From Rufibacter sp. LB8 (GTDB taxonomy: Bacteria; Bacteroidota; Bacteroidia; Cytophagales; Hymenobacteraceae): DNA of 64,000 bases. Each line of letters begins with the position of its first letter. Within the stretch, counting starts at the first letter, position 1. A model generated the notes under the pieces. The model searched no databases. It saw nothing but the letters and a program-made list of their open reading frames with translations, and was not told where the DNA came from. The position numbers and the translations under genes are program-made. Positions 1 to 7,013 of the stretch are shown here, piece by piece. The DNA lies in NCBI RefSeq assembly GCF_014876185.1, contig NZ_JADALJ010000001.1, positions 3,907,001 through 3,971,000 of the forward strand. Reading direction: 5' to 3'.

Positions 1-169
1 CGGCATCCTGGGCGGGACGCACGGGGACTTTGTCTAATTGCTCGCGCAGGCGCACCAGATCTTCCTGCATGTGGCGCAGATCAGCGCGGTTCGCCAGTAA
101 TTGGTTTGAGATTCTACTCCCGAACCAGAGTACCACTACCACCAACACTAACAGCAGCAAAATTTCCAT
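1..169 (-). CDS. N-terminal part of an unrecognised membrane-anchored protein
   Basis: The gene begins with an ATG at 167-169 on the minus strand and runs off the left edge, so only the first 56 residues are visible. They start MEILLLLVLVVVVLWFGS, one strong transmembrane helix or uncleaved signal anchor. A charged stretch follows (roughly residues 27-50, rich in Arg, Glu, Asp, Leu and Gln) that looks like the start of a coiled coil. This layout is seen in DUF2339-type multi-pass proteins and in other short-anchor coiled-coil proteins, but the visible part cannot decide between them. The reading frame has no stop to the window edge. Confidence 0.6.
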   Translation of the reverse strand, partial: MEILLLLVLVVVVLWFGSRISNQLLANRADLRHMQEDLVRLREQLDKVPVRPAQDA

Positions 170-266
170 AGAGGCCTTTATTGTCTAGCCCCTATATTAC
201 TATTTTATCTGGTAAAACAGTGCGGTTGGCGGTAGGAGTTGTCATGCGTGTGTGCAGAGCGATTCC

Positions 267-304
267 CGTTTTTGGCTTCGTTTCCAGAAATGAGGGCAAA
301 AACG
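267..304. repeat. 38-bp intergenic palindrome, copy 1
   Basis: First of 26 copies of a dispersed inverted repeat with half-site CGTTTTCGGGCTCATTTC and a 2-nt centre (CA), the right half being its reverse complement. Many copies extend the arms with TTCC/GGAA. In this copy the outer TTTTTG/CAAAAA arm pairs well but the inner arm is imperfect (GCTTCG against TGAGGG). It could form a hairpin in DNA or RNA. No associated transposase is in the window. Confidence 0.85.
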
Positions 305-318
305 GAAATTGATTTCAC

Positions 319-474
319 GCATATCGTCCCCCTTTGAAGGGGGTAGGAGGATGATTAACTTTTGCTGATAATCTGCATTTCCGAGAATCATTTCCCATTC
401 ACCTTGAGCATTGCCATCAGTTCTTCAACCGGCCTTGTCATCCCCCTACCCCCTTCAAAGGGGGACGATATGCG
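319..474. repeat. Inverted-repeat (MITE-like) element, purine-tract type
   Basis: Two 36-bp arms, 319-354 and 439-474, are reverse complements of each other with one mismatch and enclose 84 bp that code for nothing obvious. Each arm carries its own small hairpin, CCCCCTTTGAAGGGGG, followed by a TAGGGGGATGA-like tail. The element starts 14 bp after a 38-bp palindrome. A related single arm occurs at 34568-34602, also next to such a palindrome. The shape resembles a non-autonomous miniature element, but target-site duplications were not identified. Confidence 0.7.
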
Positions 475-514
475 CTGATAAAATATTTTAGAAGGCTTTT
501 TAAAAAAAAGAGCA

Positions 515-549
515 CGAAAAAAGGCCTCACCATAACAGTGAGGCCTTTC
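515..549 (-). terminator. Intrinsic terminator of sodA
   Basis: A 10-bp G/C-rich stem, GTGAGGCCTT paired with AAGGCCTCAC around a 7-nt loop, lies 24 bp beyond the sodA stop. Read on the minus strand it ends in a run of six T, the standard form of a Rho-independent terminator. Confidence 0.85.
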
Positions 550-571
550 CCATAAATAAGATTAAGTCAGA

Positions 572-1183
572 TTATCCGTTGGCTTCCGCGAAGCGACGGT
601 TTACTTCATCCCAGTTAATCAGGTTGAAAAACGCGGTGATGTATTCTGGTCTGCGGTTCTGGTAGTTGAGGTAATATGCGTGCTCCCATACGTCAAGACC
701 CAAGATGGGAACACCACCGCATGAATCAACGCCTTCCATCAAAGGGTTGTCTTGGTTGGCGGTAGAGCAGATCTGCACAGAACCACCTTCCACGGCGCAC
801 AGCCAGGCCCAGCCAGACCCGAATCGGGTGGTAGCGGCCTTGGTGAATTCCTCTTTGAAGCCTTCATAAGAACCGAAGGCTCTTTCAATGGCATCGGCCA
901 CGGGGCCGGTGGGGTTGCCGCCGCCGTTGGGGGCCAAGATAGTCCAGAACAGGTTGTGGTTGTAAAAGCCGCCGCCGTTGTTTCTGATGGCCGGGGTTTT
1001 AGCCGCGTCACGCAGGATTTCCTCAATAGACTGACCTTCTTTCTCAGTGCCGGCAATGGCGTTGTTCAAGTTGGTCGTGTAGGCCTGGTGGTGCTTGGTA
1101 TGGTGGATTTCCATGGTCTGACGGTCAATGTGCGGCTCAAGCGCATCATACGCATACGGAAGTTGCGGAAGTTCAAATGCCAT
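572..1183 (-). CDS. sodA: Superoxide dismutase [Fe/Mn]
   Basis: Cytosolic superoxide dismutase that converts superoxide to oxygen and hydrogen peroxide. The 203-residue length and start [17 protein letters not shown] match the family. The open frame continues 38 codons upstream of ATG 1181-1183, but that part has no family resemblance, so the inner start is chosen. Metal ligands are visible: His27 ([12 protein letters not shown]), the His of NHNLFW, and the Asp and His of DVWEHAYY. The GSGWAWL motif lines the active site. Sequence alone does not settle whether Fe or Mn is used. The gene is probably monocistronic: a TAnnTTTG element lies upstream and a strong terminator downstream. The adjacent tadA is on the same strand 68 bp away. 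Confidence 0.95.
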   Translation of the reverse strand: MAFELPQLPYAYDALEPHIDRQTMEIHHTKHHQAYTTNLNNAIAGTEKEGQSIEEILRDAAKTPAIRNNGGGFYNHNLFWTILAPNGGGNPTGPVADAIERAFGSYEGFKEEFTKAATTRFGSGWAWLCAVEGGSVQICSTANQDNPLMEGVDSCGGVPILGLDVWEHAYYLNYQNRRPEYITAFFNLINWDEVNRRFAEANG

Positions 1184-1241
1184 AGTTTTTATGTGTTTTA
1201 GGTTAGAAAATACTAGGTTCTGTTTTATATACGGAACGGGC

Positions 1242-1249
1242 CAAAGATA
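1242..1249 (-). promoter_or_regulatory. Candidate -7 element for sodA
   Basis: On the minus strand this reads TATCTTTG, a match to the Bacteroidota -7 consensus TAnnTTTG, about 58 bp upstream of the sodA ATG. No TTG was found at the usual 17-23 bp upstream, so the call is tentative. The element overlaps the 3' edge of the region just below the tadA stop. Confidence 0.35.
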
Positions 1250-1251
1250 AA

Positions 1252-1698
1252 CTAAATTCTTTTGGAGCGAAAAAACTCGGTCATCAATTGCCCGCACTCG
1301 TGCGCCAGAATGCCGGTGACCAACTCCGTCTTAGGATGGAGCAGGTTCACGCCGGTTCTGCGGTAGCCGCGTTTCTCGTCGGCGGTGGCGTATACTACGC
1401 GTTTTAATTGAGACCAATAACTCGCGCCGGCGCACATTACGCAGGGTTCCACGGTCACGTACAAGGTGCAATCATGCAGGTATTTGTTGCCCAAGTGGTT
1501 GGCGGCGGCGGTGAAGGCCAGCATTTCGGCGTGCGCCGTTACGTCATTCAGTTTTTCGGTTTGGTTGTAGGCGCGCGCGATGATTTTGTTGTTGCACACC
1601 ACCACGGCCCCAATCGGGATTTCGCCTTCTTCCTGGGCGTACAAGGCCTGTTTGTAGGCTTCGCGCATGAAATGTTCGTCTGAATGAATGCTGAGCAC
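1252..1698 (-). CDS. tadA: tRNA-specific adenosine deaminase (CMP/dCMP deaminase fold)
   Basis: Zinc deaminase expected to convert adenosine 34 to inosine in tRNA-Arg(ACG), which is essential for reading several codons. The zinc and catalytic motifs are intact: His56-Ala-Glu58 (HAEM) and Pro85-Cys86-x-x-Cys89 (PCVMCAGA). The 148-residue length fits bacterial TadA. The start is a GTG at 1696-1698. A Met at residue 11 (MREAYKQAL) is the alternative, but the family normally has about ten residues before that helix, so the GTG start is preferred. A wider role as a nucleoside or guanine deaminase is less likely given the PCVMCAGA and HAEM context. Confidence 0.88.
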   Translation of the reverse strand: MLSIHSDEHFMREAYKQALYAQEEGEIPIGAVVVCNNKIIARAYNQTEKLNDVTAHAEMLAFTAAANHLGNKYLHDCTLYVTVEPCVMCAGASYWSQLKRVVYATADEKRGYRRTGVNLLHPKTELVTGILAHECGQLMTEFFRSKRI

Positions 1699-1769
1699 GG
1701 TTGGTTTGGGTTAAATAGAAAACGGGTAGCAATATATAACTGCCACCCGTGCTGCAATGTTACAAAATA

Positions 1770-1807
1770 CGTTTTCGGCTTCATTTCTGAAAATGAGCCC
1801 GAAAACG
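1770..1807. repeat. 38-bp intergenic palindrome, copy 2
   Basis: Near-perfect copy: CGTTTTCGGCTTCATTTC pairs with GAAAATGAGCCCGAAAACG with two internal mismatches. It lies upstream of tadA and 6 bp before the inverted-repeat element at 1814-1944. Confidence 0.9.
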
Positions 1808-1813
1808 GAATTA

Positions 1814-1944
1814 CCTCACCCTAAATCCCTCTCCCGCGGAGAGGGACTTTAAAGCAGATGTGTTTTCAGGCTGTTTTACTCAAACAGGCCGAAAACGGAA
1901 AGACAGAGCTCCCCTCTCCGTGGGAGAGGGGCCGGGGGTGAGGT
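1814..1944. repeat. Inverted-repeat (MITE-like) element, CCTCACCC type, with nested palindrome
   Basis: Left arm 1814-1850 (CCTCACCC...CCCTCTCC CGC GGAGAGGG) is the approximate reverse complement of right arm 1910-1944. Each arm contains its own CCCTCTCC/GGAGAGGG hairpin. Exactly between them, at 1861-1897, sits a variant of the 38-bp palindrome. The same organisation recurs at 12291-12421. The element fills the gap between two minus-strand genes and lies just beyond the stop of the gene at 1947-2501. Confidence 0.75.
1861..1897. repeat. 38-bp palindrome variant nested inside the inverted-repeat element, copy 3
   Basis: The inner arm differs from the consensus on both sides in a paired manner (GGCTGTTT on the left, AAACAGGCC on the right), so the stem is kept although the sequence has changed. 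This argues that base pairing is what is conserved. Confidence 0.75.
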
Positions 1945-1946
1945 GT

Positions 1947-2501
1947 CTATTTCACATTCGCGCTGGCCATTACGGCCTGGGCGGTGGCTTGCCATTCTTT
2001 CTGCAAGGCCACTGGGGCGTTGAAACTGAAGATCACCATCTGGTCTTTCAGAAACGTGTACTGGATCATGGTGTATTTGCGTACCGGGGCCAGATTGCGG
2101 GATTTGCGCTCATCACGCACGGTAGACACAAATTCATAGACCAAGTACTCCCGCCCGTTGATGGTTTGTTTTCCTTCAGTTAAGAACTGCACTTCGGTGA
2201 ACATGCGCTGAATAGAAGCCTTGTAAAAGTCTTTGAGTACGGCAATGTCGTTGGTGGGGAAGGTGCTGGGGCGCTGGTTCACGCTGATGTCCACCTGGCC
2301 GTCTGGGCTGGTGTACACGCCCAGCGGTTTGCGGGCGGCCGGGTATTCGCGGGCAATGCCATCGTCGGGCATGATCTCAAAGGTCTGCGGAATGGAAAGC
2401 GTGATGTTCTTGGCCACCGTCACTTTTTTGAGTTTGGGCGGGGCAAAAGCCATAAAGCCCGGAAGCAACAGCAGCACTACTAAAAGGAATTTACTTTTCA
2501 T
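1947..2501 (-). CDS. Exported protein of unknown function
   Basis: A 184-residue protein. The ATG at 2499-2501 is chosen because it gives a textbook signal peptide (MKSKFLLVVLLLLPGFMAFA, cleavage expected near residue 20), whereas the longer frame adds only unrelated residues. The mature part is about 160 residues of mixed alpha/beta character without cysteines. It includes a SIPQTFEIMPDDG-type opening followed by beta-strand stretches and a C-terminal helix (LQKEWQATAQAVMASANVK). That pattern resembles DUF1795/PsbP-like folds (strands, then an amphipathic helix with W), but no diagnostic motif proves membership. A promoter fits well upstream at 2569-2600. It is probably monocistronic. Confidence 0.75.
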   Translation of the reverse strand: MKSKFLLVVLLLLPGFMAFAPPKLKKVTVAKNITLSIPQTFEIMPDDGIAREYPAARKPLGVYTSPDGQVDISVNQRPSTFPTNDIAVLKDFYKASIQRMFTEVQFLTEGKQTINGREYLVYEFVSTVRDERKSRNLAPVRKYTMIQYTFLKDQMVIFSFNAPVALQKEWQATAQAVMASANVK

Positions 2502-2568
2502 AAGGATAATTAGCAAACAGGTACCCGCCAGCCAAGGCAAATACTAAGCCAGAATGAACGGTAAGCGG

Positions 2569-2600
2569 CAAAGGTACGGGTTTAGGCGGGTCTGGCGCAA
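2569..2600 (-). promoter_or_regulatory. Promoter of the exported protein gene
   Basis: On the minus strand: TTG (2598-2600), a 21-bp spacer, then TACCTTTG (2569-2576), an exact match to the Bacteroidota form TTG-N17..23-TAnnTTTG. The predicted start of transcription is about 7 bp downstream, giving a leader of roughly 60 nt before the ATG at 2501. Confidence 0.65.
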
Positions 2601-2618
2601 GCAAACCACGGGCGTAGA

Positions 2619-2648
2619 AAAAGCCCGGCTAAGGTAACCGGGCTTTTA
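2619..2648. terminator. Terminator-like hairpin between divergent genes
   Basis: AAAAGCCCGG pairs with CCGGGCTTTT around a short loop, with A and T tracts on the two sides, so it could act on both strands. It lies upstream of both flanking genes, which are divergent, so it does not terminate either. It may end an unseen short transcript or belong to a leader. Confidence 0.5.
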
Positions 2649-2867
2649 TCTAGGGTTGAAGAAAACTTACTATTAAATGTTATAGGCAACAGGCGCGGCC
2701 TGTGGGCGTTAGTAGTAAAAGCACTTAGTGCATTAGTTGCCTAAATTTTATTAATAATTATCTTAAATGCTACTATTTTTTAGTTTTTTTTAAACTACAT
2801 CGTGGTCTGTTAGTTAAAATAATAAAATGGCAACTGACCTGCTCGTTTCTCAGGCGGTTCTAACCAA

Positions 2868-2896
2868 TTGCCGCTATTACCTGTTTTTTACCTTTG
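2868..2896 (+). promoter_or_regulatory. Promoter of the nuo operon
   Basis: TTG (2868-2870), an 18-bp spacer, then TACCTTTG (2889-2896), matching the Bacteroidota vegetative consensus. The expected start of transcription is about 2903, giving a leader of about 45 nt before the nuoA ATG at 2947. This supports the ATG start over an upstream in-frame TTG at 2911. Confidence 0.6.
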
Positions 2897-2946
2897 AATC
2901 TTAGGCAGAGTTGTCTAATTTTGCACGAATTTGTATAGTTACTACT

Positions 2947-3330
2947 ATGGAACCTACCGTAACCCCTCAATATGTGCCCGCAGATTGGCTGCCCATCGTG
3001 ATTCAGTTCGCGGCGGCCCTGGGCTTTGTGATTTTCGCCATGACCGTGACCCACTTGATTGGCCCCAAACGCAAGAGTGCCGTGAAAAACGCCTCCTGGG
3101 AATGCGGGATTGAATCTAAAGGCGATGCCCGCGTGCCTATTTCCATCAAATACTTCCTGATTGCCATTCTGTTTGTACTTTTTGATGTGGAGATTATCTT
3201 CCTGTACCCTTGGGCGGTAAACTTCAGGGCAATGGGTTTAGACGGCTTTATCTGGATGCTGCTGTTCATGGCCACCCTTTTAATCGGGTTCTATTACGTG
3301 ATTAAAAAGGGTGTTTTGAAGTGGGAGTAG
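2947..3330 (+). CDS. nuoA: NADH-quinone oxidoreductase subunit A
   Basis: Small membrane subunit of respiratory complex I, located at the junction of peripheral and membrane arms. The 127-residue product has three transmembrane helices. It also has the conserved loop NASWECGIES, equivalent to the YECG loop near the quinone channel, and KYFLIAILFVLFDVEIIFLYPWA, the family signature. The ATG at 2947 is chosen: a TTG-initiated frame from 2911 adds 12 residues but would begin only about 8 nt from the predicted transcription start. First gene of the 14-subunit operon. Confidence 0.95.
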   Translation: MEPTVTPQYVPADWLPIVIQFAAALGFVIFAMTVTHLIGPKRKSAVKNASWECGIESKGDARVPISIKYFLIAILFVLFDVEIIFLYPWAVNFRAMGLDGFIWMLLFMATLLIGFYYVIKKGVLKWE

Positions 3331-3392
3331 AATTAGATTTTTCCGCAGAAGGCGGCAAACTTTTATAGGCTGAGGTTTGTTCAGGAAAAAGG

Positions 3393-3430
3393 CGATTTTG
3401 GCCTCTATTTCTGAAATACAAGCGAAAACG
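3393..3430. repeat. 38-bp palindrome, degenerate copy 4, in the nuoB leader
   Basis: CGATTTTGGCCTCTATTTC and its imperfect partner ending GCGAAAACG occupy almost the whole nuoA-nuoB gap and stop 3 bp before the nuoB ATG. The hairpin would overlap the ribosome landing region of nuoB. An in-frame TTG upstream would translate the repeat, but the family start is the ATG after it. Confidence 0.65.
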
Positions 3431-3433
3431 AAC

Positions 3434-3988
3434 ATGACCGATAACAAAACTGATATAACCACGGTGAATGCCCCAGAAGGGGTGGAGGGGTCTGGTTTCT
3501 TTGCCACTTCCCTGGAGAAAGTAGTAGGTCTGGCCCGCAAGCACTCGCTTTGGCCCTTGCCGTTTGCTACCTCTTGCTGCGGTATTGAGTACATGGCCAC
3601 TATGGGTGCGCACTATGACATCTCCCGTTTCGGGTCTGAGCGCCCCAGCTTCTCGCCACGTCAGGCAGATTTGCTGATGGTGATGGGTACTATCGCCAAG
3701 AAAATGGGTCCGGTGGTGAAGCAGGTGTACGAGCAGATGGCCGAGCCGCGCTGGGTGATTGCCGTAGGCGCCTGTGCCACTTCTGGTGGTATTTTTGACT
3801 CGTACAGCGTGTTGCAGGGTATTGACCGCATTATTCCGGTTGACGTGTATGTGCCCGGTTGCCCGCCACGTCCTGAGCAGATTCTGGACGGCCTTATGCG
3901 GATTCAGGATTTGGCCGAAAACGAGTCTTTGCGCCGCCGCAACTCCCCAGAATACGAAGCGCTTTTAAGTTCTTACAACATTAAATAA
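3434..3988 (+). CDS. nuoB: NADH-quinone oxidoreductase subunit B
   Basis: Peripheral-arm subunit that carries iron-sulfur cluster N2, the last cluster before quinone. The cluster ligands are visible: tandem Cys48-Cys49 in ATSCCGIEY, the Cys of VGACATSGG, and the Cys of VPGCPPRPE. The product is 184 residues, normal for the family. The start ATG at 3434 follows a degenerate palindrome; a longer TTG-initiated frame would translate through that repeat and is rejected. nuoC starts 3 bp after the stop. Confidence 0.96.
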   Translation: MTDNKTDITTVNAPEGVEGSGFFATSLEKVVGLARKHSLWPLPFATSCCGIEYMATMGAHYDISRFGSERPSFSPRQADLLMVMGTIAKKMGPVVKQVYEQMAEPRWVIAVGACATSGGIFDSYSVLQGIDRIIPVDVYVPGCPPRPEQILDGLMRIQDLAENESLRRRNSPEYEALLSSYNIK

Positions 3989-3991
3989 GGC

Positions 3992-4498
3992 ATGGCCGAG
4001 ATAACTAATGAGCAGCTGGTTGCCAGGCTTCAGGAGAAGTTTGGCGAGCAGGTGTTTGATATTCAGGAGCCGTACGGGCTAGTCACCGTTACCACCACGC
4101 GGGAGAACATCATTCCTATGCTGCAGGCGCTGTATGAAGATGATCTGCTGCAGATGCAGTTTCTGACCACTCTTTGCGGCATGCACTTCCCAGACAACAA
4201 AGGACAGGAATTGGGCGTGGTGTACCACGTGCACAGCTTGCAGAACAACCTTCGGCTGCGGATCAAAATTTTCTTCCCTGAAGATGATGCCGTGGTGCCG
4301 ACGGCCACCGAACTGTACCAAACCGCCAACTGGATGGAGCGCGAGACCTTTGATTTCTACGGCATCCGGTTTGAGGGGCACCCTAACTTGATTCGCATTC
4401 TGAATGTGGAGGAGATGGAGGCGTTCCCGATGCGCAAGGAGTTCCCGCTGGAAGACCAAACCCGCGAAGACAAGATTAACACCTTCTTCGGAAGATAA
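3992..4498 (+). CDS. nuoC: NADH-quinone oxidoreductase subunit C
   Basis: A 168-residue 30-kDa-type subunit of the hydrophilic arm of complex I. The family signature is present near the C-terminus: ERETFDFYGIRFEGHPNLIR followed by RKEFPLED. It is separate from nuoD, unlike the nuoCD fusion of enterobacteria. It is spaced 3 bp from nuoB, so the two are probably translationally coupled. A stable hairpin follows before nuoD. Confidence 0.95.
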   Translation: MAEITNEQLVARLQEKFGEQVFDIQEPYGLVTVTTTRENIIPMLQALYEDDLLQMQFLTTLCGMHFPDNKGQELGVVYHVHSLQNNLRLRIKIFFPEDDAVVPTATELYQTANWMERETFDFYGIRFEGHPNLIRILNVEEMEAFPMRKEFPLEDQTREDKINTFFGR

Positions 4499-4506
4499 AA
4501 AACAGG

Positions 4507-4547
4507 GAAACCCCCACGGCTGGCGCTAAACCAGCCGCCGGGGTTTC
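4507..4547. promoter_or_regulatory. Stable hairpin between nuoC and nuoD
   Basis: GAAACCCC...CGGCTGG pairs with CCAGCCG...GGGGTTTC, about 15 pairs with one small internal bulge and a 7-nt loop. No T-run follows, so it is not a classic terminator. It may be a processing site, a partial attenuator or a stabiliser of the upstream message. Confidence 0.55.
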
Positions 4548-4570
4548 TGCTTATACTACTAACAGCCACC

Positions 4571-5785
4571 ATGGAGTTAGCCAAACAGAATACGCAGATA
4601 GTGACCCCAGATTCCTACATGCAGGAGCTCACCACCCTGAATCTAGGACCTACGCACCCGGCCACGCACGGCATCTTCCAGAACATCCTGCAAATGGATG
4701 GCGAGAAGATTGTGTCGGGCGTGCCCACCATTGGGTACATTCACCGCGCGTTTGAGAAAATTGCCGAGCGCCGCAACTTCTACCAAATCACCCCGCTCAC
4801 CGACCGCATGAACTACTGCTCCTCGCCCATCAACAACATGGGCTGGTGGATGACGGTAGAGAAATTGCTGGGTGTGACGGTGCCAAAACGTGCTGAATAC
4901 ATCAGGGTGATTGTGATGGAACTGGCCCGTATTGCCGACCACTTGATCTGTAACTCTATTCTTGGGGTAGATACCGGTGCTTTTACCGGCTTCTTGTATG
5001 TGTTCCAAGAAAGAGAGAAAATCTACGAAATCTACGAGGAAATTTGCGGTGCCCGCTTAACTACCAACATGGGCCGCGTAGGTGGCATGGAGCGTGATTT
5101 GTCTCCTATTGCCATTCAGAAAATCAGAGATTTCCTGCGTGACTTCCCCAAGGTAATGCGTGAATTTGAGGCCATGTTCAACCGCAACCGCATCTTCATT
5201 GACCGCGTGGAGAACGTAGGCCCTATCACCGCCGAGCGTGCCTTGAACTACGGTTTCACCGGCCCTAACCTTAGAGCCGCCGGGGTGGACTATGACGTAC
5301 GCGTAATGAACCCTTATTCTTCTTACCAAGACTTCGATTTTGAGATTCCGGTAGGCACCAAGGGCGATACGTATGACCGCTTCATGGTCCGTAACGAGGA
5401 AATCTGGCAGAGCTTGCGAATCATTCAGCAAGCCATGGACAACCTTCCCGAAGGCCCTTTCCACGCGGATGCGCCAGAGTTTTACTTGCCACCAAAGCAA
5501 GAGGTGTACCGCAACATGGAAGCGCTTATCTACCACTTCAAGATTGTGATGGGTGAGATTGACGCGCCGGTAGGTGAGGTGTACCATGCGGTGGAAGGCG
5601 GAAACGGCGAGCTTGGTTTCTACCTAGTATCTGACGGTGGCCGTACGCCGTACCGTCTGCACTTCCGGAGACCTTGCTTCATTTATTACCAGGCCTATCC
5701 AGAAATGGTGGTAGGCACGCAGTTGTCAGATGCCATCGTGATTCTGTCCAGCATGAACGTGATTGCAGGGGAACTAGACGCTTAA
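4571..5785 (+). CDS. nuoD: NADH-quinone oxidoreductase subunit D
   Basis: A 404-residue 49-kDa-type subunit, related to the large subunit of NiFe hydrogenases but without metal ligands. It forms the quinone-binding cavity together with NuoB. Visible marks are LNLGPTHPATHG near the N-terminus (the conserved quinone-site His), GYIHRAFEK, the MGRVGGMERD stretch, and the C-terminal hydrogenase-like end SSMNVIAGELDA. Full length with an ATG start. The downstream toxin-antitoxin pair begins 9 bp after its stop, so the pair is likely co-transcribed with complex I. Confidence 0.96.
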   Translation: MELAKQNTQIVTPDSYMQELTTLNLGPTHPATHGIFQNILQMDGEKIVSGVPTIGYIHRAFEKIAERRNFYQITPLTDRMNYCSSPINNMGWWMTVEKLLGVTVPKRAEYIRVIVMELARIADHLICNSILGVDTGAFTGFLYVFQEREKIYEIYEEICGARLTTNMGRVGGMERDLSPIAIQKIRDFLRDFPKVMREFEAMFNRNRIFIDRVENVGPITAERALNYGFTGPNLRAAGVDYDVRVMNPYSSYQDFDFEIPVGTKGDTYDRFMVRNEEIWQSLRIIQQAMDNLPEGPFHADAPEFYLPPKQEVYRNMEALIYHFKIVMGEIDAPVGEVYHAVEGGNGELGFYLVSDGGRTPYRLHFRRPCFIYYQAYPEMVVGTQLSDAIVILSSMNVIAGELDA

Positions 5786-5794
5786 GTTGTAGCC

Positions 5795-6088
5795 ATGCAA
5801 TTGACAGAACAGGAACTGCAAGAGATTCGGGAGTACTTTAAAAGTCAGCCCGTGTTGAATGCCTACTTGTTCGGGTCTTATGCGCGGGGCGAGGCAGATG
5901 CCGATAGTGACATTGATTTATTGGTTGATTTAGATTATTCGGCAAAGATTGGGTACCAGTTCTTCGGAATGCACCAGGATTTGCAGAAGATATTGAAACG
6001 AAAAGTAGATGTAGTGCCCTCAGACGGAGTGTCACGCCATCTGCAGCCTTTTATAGAAAAAGACAAAAAGCTTATTTATGCGAAATAA
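5795..6088 (+). CDS. MNT-domain nucleotidyltransferase, antitoxin of a HepT-MntA type pair
   Basis: A 97-residue minimal nucleotidyltransferase. The active-site motif GSX10DXD is intact: Gly27-Ser28, then Asp39-Ile-Asp41 (GSYARGEADADSDIDLLVD). Proteins of this family paired with a HEPN partner act as antitoxins that transfer AMP to a tyrosine of the toxin. The partner gene overlaps its 3' end by 11 bp, typical of this pair. The odd point is location: the pair sits inside the nuo operon between nuoD and nuoE, 9 bp after nuoD. Activity and toxin-antitoxin function are inferred from family and context, not shown. Confidence 0.85.
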   Translation: MQLTEQELQEIREYFKSQPVLNAYLFGSYARGEADADSDIDLLVDLDYSAKIGYQFFGMHQDLQKILKRKVDVVPSDGVSRHLQPFIEKDKKLIYAK

Positions 6089-6437
6089 GCTGGGAGACTT
6101 ACAACGGCTTCAACATATAACAGATGCTATCTCTGAGATTGAGGATTTCACCAAAGGAACTACCTTTGAAACTTTCTCAGAGAACCGCATGATGGTGTTG
6201 GCCTGCGTGAAGTGCTTTGAGATAATTGGAGAGGCAGTTGGCCATCTTTCTGAAGAGGTGAAAGCAGAACACGCATCCATTGATTGGCGCAACGTGAAAG
6301 CGTTCCGGAATCTGATGGTGCATGAATATTATAAAGTAAGTGACCGGTTGGTGTGGCAAATCATTGAGAACAACCTGCCGGAATTGAAGCAAGTAATTGC
6401 CCAAGCAATAACAGCATTGAAGAATAATCCAGCATAA
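6078..6437 (+). CDS. HEPN-domain (DUF86) protein, HepT-like toxin
   Basis: A 119-residue, mainly helical protein of the DUF86/HepT family. The catalytic RNase motif RX4HXY is present as Arg77-Asn-Leu-Met-Val-His82-Glu-Tyr84; the Tyr is the residue that MntA partners modify in studied pairs. Expected role: a ribonuclease toxin neutralised by the upstream nucleotidyltransferase. It overlaps that gene by 11 bp and ends 36 bp before nuoE. Because both genes are intact and in the operon direction, they would be transcribed whenever complex I is. Confidence 0.85.
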   Translation: MRNKLGDLQRLQHITDAISEIEDFTKGTTFETFSENRMMVLACVKCFEIIGEAVGHLSEEVKAEHASIDWRNVKAFRNLMVHEYYKVSDRLVWQIIENNLPELKQVIAQAITALKNNPA

Positions 6438-6473
6438 TGTTCCCTGGAAAGGGCATTAGGAGCAAATAAGTAC

Positions 6474-7013
6474 ATGGAGCAAACAGCAAGTATCAACAAA
6501 GTAGAGTTCTCTGAAGGGGCCATGGCCGAAATCCGGCGCTACTTGTCCCATTATCCGGCTGACCGTCAGAAGTCGGCTATTTTGCCTATCCTGCACATCG
6601 CGCAAGCGGAGTTTGGGGGGTGGGTGAGCCCAGAGGTAATGGATAAGGTGGCTGAAATCCTGAACATACAGCCTATTGAGGTGTACGAGGTGGCTACCTT
6701 CTATACCATGTTCAACTTGAAGCCGGTAGGCAAGCACGTGCTGGAGGTTTGCCGCACGGGCCCTTGCATGCTGCGTGGCTCTGACCAACTGATTGAGCAC
6801 CTGGAGAACCGCCTAGGCTGCAAAGTAGGGGAGACCTCCGCCGACGGCAACTTCACCCTGAAAACCGTGGAATGCCTGGCTTCTTGCGGAACTGGCCCTA
6901 TGCTGCAAGTACGCGAGCAATTCTACGAAAACCTGGACCCCGCTAGCGCTGACCAACTGCTGGAAGACCTGAAAGCCTTAACCGTAAGGAAACCATGGGA
7001 AGAAAATTACTAA
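6474..7013 (+). CDS. nuoE: NADH-quinone oxidoreductase subunit E
   Basis: A 179-residue 24-kDa-type subunit carrying the [2Fe-2S] cluster N1a in the NADH-oxidising module. Four ligands are visible: CRTGPC (with C-x4-C spacing) and, about 40 residues later, CLASC. The N-terminal helical part (ILPILHIAQAEFGGWV, EVATFYTMF) is typical. The gene overlaps nuoF by 19 bp. It resumes the operon after the toxin-antitoxin insertion. Confidence 0.96.
   Translation: MEQTASINKVEFSEGAMAEIRRYLSHYPADRQKSAILPILHIAQAEFGGWVSPEVMDKVAEILNIQPIEVYEVATFYTMFNLKPVGKHVLEVCRTGPCMLRGSDQLIEHLENRLGCKVGETSADGNFTLKTVECLASCGTGPMLQVREQFYENLDPASADQLLEDLKALTVRKPWEENY

Noticed and set aside
1184-1297. N-terminal extension of sodA (38 codons)
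   Set aside because: The extension overlaps the tadA 3' end and lacks SOD sequence; the inner ATG gives the family N-terminus.
2911-2946. TTG-initiated extension of nuoA
   Set aside because: It would start only about 8 nt from the predicted transcription start, and the family N-terminus is shorter.
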